Of a stretch of DNA of 64,000 bases, positions 56,410-64,000 are shown piece by piece; the first letter of the stretch is position 1; every line of letters begins with the position of its first letter. Below the pieces are notes generated by a model that saw only the letters and a list, made by a program, of their open reading frames with translations, did no database searches and was not told where the DNA came from. This stretch comes from Allolobophora icterica (lineage: Eukaryota; Annelida; Clitellata; Crassiclitellata; Lumbricidae): positions 39,031,714 through 39,095,713 of the forward strand of contig OY744611.1 in the NCBI GenBank assembly GCA_963556255.1, read 5' to 3'. The translations under genes were made by a program, and so were the position numbers.

Positions 56410-57306
56410 TAGACCGGTCATTCTTTGTTCACCTGTCAAAAATTATTACTGGCAATTGTAAATAAAAGCAAAACTAATGTAAAGTTAAATTAAGGCAACA
56501 AAGAGTAAACACATTTAGGCCTACCAAAGTCTTAATGAACTATAGATTAAAACCCGGTCTTGGGTGACAGAGTTAATTTTAAAATTGAGCATAAAACAAG
56601 TGATGGTCCAACAGTAAATGTAGCCTAAATGTACTCGATTTTATATAGCGACAGACTACGTATGGCCTCGACCCTGCTCACTTTTCAATGAATTATCGGG
56701 TGAGATCCTTCAGTACCTTCACCACCGCTGCCCCTTTGAATAGGCGCTACGCCATTTAAGGTCCCCGTGTACGGACCGTGCTAGCCCGAGTTAGGAGCAA
56801 TTGAGACACATATTCCATTTAATTTCACATTACAGTGGGATTTAAATCCCGGCATCAGGCATGAAAGACATACAGCACTGTAACAAACTCATCTATATAA
56901 TTCACCAATTTAAGAACTGCTTCAGTAGAACTTACTATAACCGTAGATCCTGTAGATGTTTTCCCATAGAATAGGCCTACATGTCATTCGATAAACGCGA
57001 GACCACCTCATGAGGTCAAGATATCGATTAGGCCTACGCCAATCCCAAAACCGTAGCCAATCGAAAATTAACGGAGGGGCTATGTATGACTGTTAAATAG
57101 AAAACCAACCATGAAGTTTTCAATGTTTATATTAATTATAATTATAGGCTAAGCCTAATCTTGCAATTCCTTGACACAACGCAACAATCATAATCAGCGG
57201 CGCAACTAGGCCTAACTAGGCATTTTGACGCCCGGGGCAATTGAGCGATTGTAATCGTCCTCTACCTGTCTACCACCCAGTAAGTAGACTTGGAAATTTA
57301 CACAAA
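56410..57306. other. Intergenic stretch, nothing identified
   Basis: TAGGCCTA occurs near 56516, 56979, 57029 and 57207. CAGCGGCGCAACTAGG at 57195 looks like a hAT end without a partner. Confidence 0.45.
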
Positions 57307-57755
57307 GGGGCCATCCACATATTACGTACGCAATGAGGGGGTCGGATTTAGGCGATTTTGCGTACGGGTGCGTACGGGGGAATGGGGGACAAAATGTGTA
57401 CGTACACAAAATAAATGTCTAATTATGACGTCCACATTAGCCTATTTATAACTCTGTATTGTCCTATAGTCGTTCGGTGGCATTTTATTACATTATATAA
57501 AAGCCATGTGCAGTTATTCTGTGCTGTGAACGAGACACCTATAATTTGTCTACATTGGCCCTCACTCATCCTTCAATCTGGCCTAAAGTGCACAGTCGCT
57601 GCCTGGAGCTGTCGAGACACTTTCTGCAGCTGGTCTTTGGGGGGGAGGTGTGCGTCAAGCGTACGTACCCAGGTGGGGGGGGGAAAGAAAGTACGCTTGC
57701 GAACAGGGGGGTCCAATTTTCCCGGATTTTTGTGTACGTAATATATGGATGGCTC
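57307..57755. mobile_element. Inverted-repeat element with GGCCATCCAYATATTACGTAC ends
   Basis: GGGGCCATCCACATATTACG at the left mirrors CGTAATATATGGATGGCTCC at the right, about 23 of 26 positions matching. CGTACGTAC-rich, G-rich interior. No clear target duplication, so class unknown. Confidence 0.7.
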
Positions 57756-57984
57756 CAAACGTGATTTGTTGAACGTTAATCGAAGACATAATATAGTGCC
57801 GGTGTCGCGTGACAGACTATCCGTCCTAAAACTATCCGGGGGATGAATAAATTTATCCCCCCGGATAGAATCTACTGGTATAGAGTATCCGGGGGATAAA
57901 CCATTTCTATCCCCCATCGTGTAGAATCATCCCCCGGGGGATAAAAATTCACAGGCATAAGGTATTATTGAAAATGCCTATAAT

Positions 57985-57990
57985 TGATAA

Positions 57991-58054
<64 letters not shown>

Positions 58055-58100
58055 GTGTTATTAGTGTTATTAGTGTTATTATTATCATTATTATTAAGGA
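57985..58100. repeat. (ATT)n microsatellite
   Basis: ATT run with TTAGTG interruptions. Confidence 0.95.
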
Positions 58101-58165
58101 GCTTTTAAATAGCGTCCCTTCAAGGTGATTTTACTCAGGAGCGCTCCCAGTCCAGCCACAGCTAA
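58090..58165 (-). repeat. LINE/SINE shared 3' tail fragment
   Basis: AAATAGCGTCCCTTCAAGGT and TACTCAGGAGCGCTCCCAGT. Confidence 0.65.
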
Positions 58166-58369
58166 AGAGAGTAGTCTATAAGTTAGTAAGGAACAAGGTA
58201 AAGTGAGTCGTAGGGACCAGGCGGAGTGCAACAGGGAGACATTATTAGTGACTTTCTGTCTTTTTTTTATCTTCACGGCTTTTTTACTTTATTACTATTG
58301 TGATGTATTTATTTCCATTGTATTTAATTATCTCTCTCTTATTTAAATTTGCTGTTTGTTAATTGTTAT

Positions 58370-58462
58370 CGTGCGCCTCTGTTGTGATTAACCTGTTTGT
58401 TAGCCGCAGTGCGTTTGCAGGCGGTATATTAAAGAACTTACTTACTTACTTACTTACTTACA
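58370..58462 (+). repeat. LINE-like 3' tail, GCAGGCGGT...(ACTT)n
   Basis: GTTAGCCGCAGTGCGTTTGC, GCGGTATATTAAAGAACTTA and (ACTT)n; the pair of 21945-22018. Confidence 0.6.
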
Positions 58463-58464
58463 AA

Positions 58465-59480
58465 TCTATGCTGTAATCAAAATCGAAAACGAGAAATAAA
58501 AATGGGTAAAGCAAGTGACTAAGTGTTCTAAGTTTTCTAAGCAATGTGTAGAGCAAATGAAACAGAAGTTACAGTAGGAAGGATAACCACACGCGGAAGT
58601 GGCTTAATTTCTTCCTCTTCTCTTAAGAGGTATTTTGGAGGAAAGACAGAATTACCTTGTCGTTGAAACATTCCTCAATGTATATTCGCATTTCTGAAGG
58701 CTCATCGAAGTCAACATCCAGTATGGCAGAACCAGAAGCAATCTCAAAGGGATAGTTAGCTGCGTACAGTCCACACGAAGAGAAGTCCATTTGCTACTGG
58801 CAGGGGAGGACTTTAACACCTAGGTTTACCGATGTGGTTAGCTGTATTGCGTGGAGCTGAGTGAGCTGACGCAATTGTCGGCTGAGATTTGTCCAGATCT
58901 TCTATACGAGTCGACCGATATCAAGCGCGAGCTATTAATTAACCTAATTAGCACCTTAGTCCCTTTTTATCATGACACCGTCGTTTGTGATTGCTGATAT
59001 TTGTGATCCTTGTTTTAGACACATCCATCGCAACAAGCCCTTCACGCAACTAATAATGCGAATAGACAATGTTTACTTTGCGTGAGATTACAACATCACA
59101 ATGAACACAGGAGTCATTGAAGTTGGTTCAGTGTCTCAAATGGCTTCACTGGCTTTGCTGGTACACTTATTAATACCAATCGAGCGATATCAAGCGCGAG
59201 CTGCCAATTCACCTAATTAGCGCCTTTAGTCCCTTTTCATAACAATATCGTTTGTGACTGCTGATATTTTGTCTTCCTCGTTTTGTTGGTGGCCCGATTG
59301 ATACGAATCGACCGATATCAATGTCACAACTTGCCTAAGAGTAAATAGAGTACAGAGCAGAGAAAGAGAGTAATGCGAGGCTCATTGACTTCACTGGATT
59401 CTTTTCCCACGCATGCCAACAATAAGTAGCATATGGCTTTGACTGATGAGTTTTAAACTGACTTAAATCGCACAATTTGT
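58465..59480. other. Unrecognised interior of the 57794-59656 element
   Basis: ATATCAAGCGCGAGCT and AATTAGCACCTTAGTCCCTT-like phrases occur near 58918-58970 and again near 59178-59240, a local duplication. No coding content was recognised. Confidence 0.5.
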
Positions 59481-59939
59481 AATTATGTTGCAGGGGGGGA
59501 TACATTTTGAAGGGGGGATAATTTCGTGCGACTCATGGGGGATACTTTCGCACGATGGGGGATAGTCCCTCCCGTTCACATTCATCCGGCCGGATACTCC
59601 ATTCTGCTAAGGGGATATACTTGTATGGGGATACTCTATTTCGTGACACCGGCCTTAAGCAGGCGCGTAACTAGCATTACGTAATTACGCAATTGCGTAA
59701 AGATGTAACAGTTTTTGGTTGTAAATCGCAGGCTTCTGTTACATGCGTCTGTAACGTAGCTGAGTCATTTTCCGGTAACATGTTACATTCACTAATTGAA
59801 GAAGCAAAAAATATTTTTTGGCAAATTACATTGATTTTTATTTGAAGCAAATTTTGAATATTTCTATTTGACAAATATATATTGGTTTTGCACTAATATG
59901 TAAAATTATTAAGTTTTAGCAGAAAAAATAGCCCTACTC

Positions 59940-60705
59940 AAATATTTGTCCACTCCGTTACTCCTCCGCTACCAAACACATATGAGCTATGTATATGTAG
60001 TAGACAGCTTCCTGTTGCGTAGTTTGACATGCCAATATGTTTTTAGTATTAATATTTATAAAATAAATATAAAAGAAATTACAATACAAATGATTATTTA
60101 ATTCCATAACATTTTTTATTTTGTTAAGAAATTCCACTCCGTTACGGAATTAGCAATAGGGGACCTAATCAATGTAAACCTGAATGTATTTTTTTGCCAA
60201 ATAACAAAATAAAAATCACTTGAGCCAATCATTCCCAGTGATCAAGTAAACAGAAAACATTAACATATTCATGATGTTGTCTTAAAATCTGCTCATAACA
60301 TCAAAATTACATTAAAAAATTACCATGCAATAAGTCCGCTTCGTAACGAAATAAATGAAAATTAGTAAGAAATTTGTCTTAGCAGTCAGATCCTGTATTA
60401 AGACATACTTACTTACATAGATCTTCACAGAAGAGATGTGTTAAGTTGCGAGACCAAAGAAATGAAAGGGTTGTGAGAAAAGAGAAAATTTTTACATGTT
60501 AACGGAGTGGACATAATTTTCCGGGACAAATAAAATATATTTTTAAAAATTATACTGAAGGTTCGGTTCACCCAGCTGTATTTAGAAACATACAATTATA
60601 TTTAATATAAAAGAAACATGCAAATTTTTGGGCTTAATGCAAATCATTTTGAAATTGTAGACGAAGTACTATAGCCAAGGGACGGTAACGGAGTGGAACA
60701 TTTTA
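59940..60705. repeat. Region with CCACTCCGTTAC motifs in mirror orientation
   Basis: GTCCACTCCGTTAC (59949) and TTCCACTCCGTTACGGAA (60132) face GTTAACGGAGTGGAC (60500) and GGTAACGGAGTGGAA (60685). A diverged CCGCTTCGTAACGAAAT lies at about 60335. AT-rich between motifs. Possibly a decayed inverted-repeat element. Confidence 0.55.
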
Positions 60706-60709
60706 AATT

Positions 60710-61320
60710 CAAAATAAATTCTAATACATTATTTTATTGCTTTGAATTACTTTCAAAGGTCTTAAATTGTTGACTGATCAATAACGTTTTAATCTAATCA
60801 CTTAGCATGATCATACTAGGTATTGTTTTCTGATAAATGACTAGGGACAGCCGTATTTCCAATTTAACCAAATACCGGAAAATGACTCAGCTGTATATAA
60901 TATAATAGAGATGACTAGAATAGGCCTAGCCCTCATCCATCATCCAGAGCTGACAGGCCTATGGCCATCGCTCCGTATGAGCCCAAGGCTCGGCTGCCGC
61001 TTGGCACATGACCTTGTAGTACGTTTTGGGTCAGAAAATTCCTCGTTTTTCCCGCTCTTCCATCTCAGTCACCTGCGCTGGAGGCAGCTGCCCTCGGCAT
61101 CATATGCCTCCTTCTTCCCGCTCCTCCACTCTCTCAGAGTCTCTCTCTCCACATTTCTCTCTCTCCGTCTCTCTCTTTCTCTGCATTTAGCATACATGTC
61201 GGCAGGCACGCACACAGGATAAATACCAACGATTTAAGAACAAGACCAAAGTCTCAAGACCAATTCCAAAGGCTCAACACCAAGAGCAAAACCAAGTCAC
61301 TGTTCGATACCCGTTACTGA
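60710..61320. other. Intergenic stretch, CT-rich at its end
   Basis: CTCTCTCT simple sequence lies at 61125-61185 and AAGACCAA hexamers at 61230-61300, recalling the hAT arrays at 0.1-0.9 kb. Confidence 0.5.
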
Positions 61321-61326
61321 CGAGCC

Positions 61327-61593
61327 ATGGCTTCTACTTCTAATGCATCTTCGAAGAAGGCTCCCATCAAACGTCTCAGACAATCAATGTTAAGTTTCCG
61401 TTCCAGCAAAAAGAATCAATCGGATACCGTCCGTAACACAACCTATATCAGTTCTCATAGAGCTCGGGCCCGGCATTGTAGCTGGACCAGAGAGGAACCG
61501 AGGGATCTGGAGTCCAAGTCGGTACCCTCTGAACGGAAACCATCAATATTTAGAGTCAGATCCAATGAGATTTTAGAGAACCCCCCACCATAA
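61327..61593 (+). CDS. Hypothetical basic 88-residue ORF
   Basis: The frame starts in a good translation context (GAGCCATGGC) and reads MASTSNASSKKAPIKRLRQS, remaining Ser/Lys/Arg-rich to a stop after NPPP. No domain, membrane segment or signal peptide is seen. It could be a transposon ORF start, a first exon or chance. A LINE-like tail lies 100 bp downstream on the other strand. Confidence 0.22.
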   Translation: MASTSNASSKKAPIKRLRQSMLSFRSSKKNQSDTVRNTTYISSHRARARHCSWTREEPRDLESKSVPSERKPSIFRVRSNEILENPPP

Positions 61594-61692
61594 CCCCTAC
61601 ATTGTGGAATTTTAAAAATTAACTAAAATTATAATTGAAAAAATTAACCTTAAGTTCAGATCCAACGAAGACTAGCCTCATGACAGTAAAGT

Positions 61693-61790
61693 AAGTAAGT
61701 AAGTATATCCTTTATTAAAAACCAACTGCTGACCGTACTTTGGTGTACATAGTTCATCAAATTAATTTAAGTATATATTATACATAATAA
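61693..61790 (-). repeat. LINE-like 3' tail with (AAGT)n, antisense
   Basis: (AGTA)n, ATATCCTTTATTAAAAACCA and TTTGGTGTACATAGTTCAT mirror 16990-17062. Confidence 0.65.
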
Positions 61791-61799
61791 ATGTATATT

Positions 61800-62200
61800 A
61801 CATGATGTCTATTTTGGATTTTCATATTTATTAACTTGATCGATGCTTGGCCAGTAGTTATTGCCACTTAACACATATCTAGGCCCCTAATAATAGTAAT
61901 TCTGTGTTTAACTATTTTTAAACATCTAAGTGAATTAGGTAAGTGAAATATTAATAGGCAGTGCAACATACTTGTTTCCAATCGTGAGTCAAGTCTCTGC
62001 AGGAAATTCTTGTGACTGTTATGTGAAAAAATAAAAAGAGTGACATGCAATTAAGAATAGTATGTGTACGAAGAAGAGCAGTCTCTTCAGCTAATCTCAA
62101 TAAGATACAACTTCCTTTCTTCATAGCTTCAGCACATAAGGGCTGATGAAAGTCCGCTCCCTTGCCGTATGATCTCCCCACGAACATTGTATGGTCAGTG
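61800..62200. other. Intergenic stretch, nothing identified
   Basis: Short frames only. Confidence 0.4.
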
Positions 62201-62204
62201 TACT

Positions 62205-62345
62205 TGTCATAGCTGAGTTGGCTATGGTGCACAGGTTGAGCAGAAATCTCGACCTAAATTCTACCCTGGTGGGGAGATGAACCCCGACCTCTCGGTTGAC
62301 AGTCCAGCATGCTAGCCACTAGAGTGACTAGACTATAGTGCACAT
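62205..62345 (-). mobile_element. tRNA-derived SINE, GAGCAGAAATCTCGA family, copy 3
   Basis: GAGCAGAAATCTCGACC, CCTGGTGGGGAGATGAACCC and CTCTCGGTTGACAGTC match copy 1. On the minus strand TAGTGGCTAGCATGCTGGAC recalls a tRNA A-box region, and GGTTCATCTCC lies at the B-box position. Confidence 0.75.
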
Positions 62346-62384
62346 TAATAAAGTGGATGTAAATATGTCTGTATGTGTTTACTG

Positions 62385-62435
62385 TGTAAGTATGCATGTA
62401 TGTATGTATGTATTTATGTATGTATGCATGCATGC
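62385..62435. repeat. (ATGT)n microsatellite
   Basis: ATGT/ATGC tetramers; a second tract lies at 62645-62710. Confidence 0.85.
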
Positions 62436-63246
62436 ATATCTCAGATTTTTCAAATAAATATGTGTATCCGTAATAAAAAGGATAAAAATAAAAAAGGCTG
62501 TCCAATATGCTATGTACCTGTGACAATAATAGTGATCCTAACTGGCGGATTCAGAGGCTGCCATTCCGGCAATCAATCCCATCTCAGATTGCCTAGCTTA
62601 TGCCTCCTGCCTCCTCTTCAAACCCCCAAATTTGCAAGTAGGATCGTATGTATATGTATGCAATGTATGTTATATAAGGTATATATGTGTGCATATGTAT
62701 GTATGAATACATATATCTATGGGGTCTTGGCAGTGGCGGCTCTACAGTGCCAGTGCCGGGGGCCGTGCCCCACTAAACGAGTTTGTGGCCCCCGGTTACC
62801 CCCCCCCCCAAATTGAAGTCCGATCTATTATGAAATCTGGTATTATTCAATTTTGAAATTTTCAAAGTTATGACAAACTTACTTGCTTAAACATGATGTA
62901 TGATGAAATCCAAAATTATTTTATTCATGGTATTTTCGCAGACACGACCTACTTACTTGCTTAGAGTCATAATTATGTGCATGATGCAGAAACTACTTCC
63001 GGCTATCCTTTTGTCTTGAGATTGAGCTGCATGTAAGTATGTAACCATGTAACCATCAATAGAGATCACTGCTTGAGATCGAATTTCCGCTCATGGACTT
63101 TGTTGTTTCTCACACTGATCAAATTGCTGCAAGATGAGCGATATTCTCGAAGAGTTTAATAGTCCTTAATCGATGGCCCTACTCTAGCAAAGACACCCTA
63201 ATTGAAATCTTGGTTAAACGGGCAGATAAAGTTAGGATCACCAGCA

Positions 63247-63411
63247 GGCTGTGAGCGAAGCTTCTCTGCTCAGAAATTAATTAAAACATATCTACGAAGC
63301 ACTGTGTCTGTCGTTCGTTTAAGCAGTTTAGCTTAGCATTGCTGTCAATTGAATCTGTTTGTGCAGAGTCGATTAACATGGATGCTTTTGTGGACGAGTT
63401 TAAAAATTGAT
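63247..63411 (+). pseudogene. hAT transposase C-terminus, frameshifted
   Basis: One frame reads GCERSFSAQKLIKTYLRSTV and the next reads LALLSIESVCAESINMDAFV...FKN and stops. ERSFSxxKLIKTYLRS..S..RLSSLALLSIE is the hAT dimerisation-domain signature, as in ZMYM1-like transposases. A frameshift near 63335 and several stops upstream show it is dead. Confidence 0.85.
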
Positions 63412-63496
63412 TTTAGGCATAACGTTCGTTAACTTGCATTTTCATTAAGCATATGTATTGTTTATAGTTTATATGGTTTCTTTTAATAAAGTGAGT

Positions 63497-63682
63497 CATG
63501 GGCGGCGATCTAGAGGGGGTCGAGGGGGACAAGACCCCACCTTTAAGAGTGGGGGACACACCATACAGTTGTCTCCTTCCCTACATTTTGAAGAAACATC
63601 AAAACGTCTCCCATTTTTTGACCAGGTTAGTTCAAAAGTGTCCCGTATCCCCCTCACCTGTCAAACAAGATCGCCGCCTGTG
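63497..63682. mobile_element. hAT MITE, GGGCGGCGATC family, copy 2
   Basis: CATGGGCGGCGATC and GATCGCCGCCTGTG ends, perfect AAGTGAGT duplications (63489-63496, 63683-63690). It is nested inside the 62731-63874 element. Confidence 0.93.
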
Positions 63683-63874
63683 AAGTGAGTTTGTTTCCAT
63701 ATTGTCTCAACTTGAGGTTGATGATGTAAACAATTCATGTAGGTCCAATACAGGTCTCTTGTCACGACTCTCAGTTTTGACGATGCCGAACATCCAACTG
63801 CATGGCACCTCTGTAAAGTTCATCGGCCCTCCGTGACCCCCCCCCCCCGTTGGAAAACCCTAGAGCCGCCACTG

Positions 63875-64000
63875 GATCTTGGTGTCATCCTGGATCAAGA
63901 GCTCACATTCAAGCGACATATTAATCTGCTTTGTCGCGACTGTTATGATCAGCTTCGTCGGTTACGGGTGGTCTCTCGCACTCTGACACAGGCGACTGCT
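63875..64000 (+). pseudogene. LINE reverse transcriptase fragment running off the window
   Basis: The frame LGVILDQELTFKRHINLLCR, then QLRRLRVVSRTL, is open to the window edge. LGVILD...F..HI and LRRLR are the post-catalytic segment of CR1/L2/Jockey-type reverse transcriptases. The 5' side is interrupted by the hAT element, and the in-frame codons before it are GGT CTT GG. It may continue as a longer, possibly intact 3' end beyond the window. Confidence 0.85.

Larger units (their letters stand above)
57794..59656. mobile_element. Inverted-repeat element with GCCGGTGTC ends and TATCCCCC arrays
   Basis: TAGTGCCGGTGTCGCGTGAC at the left mirrors GTGACACCGGCCTTA at the right. Both subterminal zones are full of GGGGGATA/TATCCCCC. 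Between them lie a (TTA)n, LINE/SINE tails and 58.5-59.5 kb of unrecognised sequence. No 8-bp duplication was found. Confidence 0.6.
62731..63874 (+). mobile_element. hAT element with CAGTGGCGGCTCTA ends and transposase remnant
   Basis: CAGTGGCGGCTCTA at the left mirrors TAGAGCCGCCACTG at the right. GGTCTTGG and GATCTTGG (62723-62730, 63875-63882) match at seven of eight. It sits in a LINE reverse-transcriptase frame and contains a smaller hAT MITE (63497-63682). Confidence 0.9.

Overview
This is eukaryotic, animal nuclear DNA. It is repeat-rich and AT-leaning, with multi-exon GT/AG genes and many non-LTR retrotransposon, SINE and hAT DNA-transposon remnants. An invertebrate deuterostome, most likely an echinoderm, fits best. 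The grounds are a GT92-type glycosyltransferase gene, a TNF-receptor-like gene, CR1/L2-type LINEs, tRNA-headed SINEs and a very frequent palindrome, TAGGCCTA. The species assignment is inference. There are no bacterial operons, CRISPR arrays, rRNA genes or convincing functional tRNA genes.

Two host genes stand out. On the minus strand at 12856-14421 is an intact 521-codon single-exon GT92 (DUF23) glycosyltransferase. A truncated, inverted copy of its 3' end lies 5.5 kb away at about 7029-7290. On the minus strand between 44208 and 35051, seven exons with matching splice phases assemble into a 529-residue type I membrane receptor. It has a signal peptide, TNFR-type cysteine-rich repeats, a Ser/Thr stalk, one membrane helix and a Pro/Gln/Asn-rich tail with no visible death domain. 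No single open reading frame shows this gene; it appears only when the splice sites are read.

Most of the rest is mobile DNA. I count 22 elements with hAT-like terminal inverted repeats next to 8-bp target-site duplications. Twelve duplications are perfect, most of the others have one or two mismatches, and one lies in a TA repeat where it cannot be read. Several elements are nested. Two insertions can be checked against an uninterrupted paralogous copy in the same window. Short CR1/L2-like LINE 3' ends lie at about 1.9, 34.1, 39.7, 42.4, 42.7, 48.6, 50.4 and 63.9 kb. A tRNA-derived SINE shares its 3' tail with the LINE at 34 kb, which suggests a LINE/SINE partnership. Tandem repeats include a 43-copy 30-bp minisatellite (26.3-27.6 kb) with two different higher-order periods, and an inverted-repeat element packed with 14-bp palindromes (45.45-45.78 kb).

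Layout: 0-12.6 kb is transposon-rich intergenic DNA. The GT92 gene and a flanking repeat array occupy 12.6-15.5 kb. From 15.5 to 31.4 kb are hAT and SINE insertions and satellites. The TNFR-like locus lies in 31.4-45.4 kb, where I find neither hAT elements nor TAGGCCTA. From 45.4 to 64 kb is a dense, nested hAT/LINE zone that ends in a LINE reverse transcriptase running off the window.
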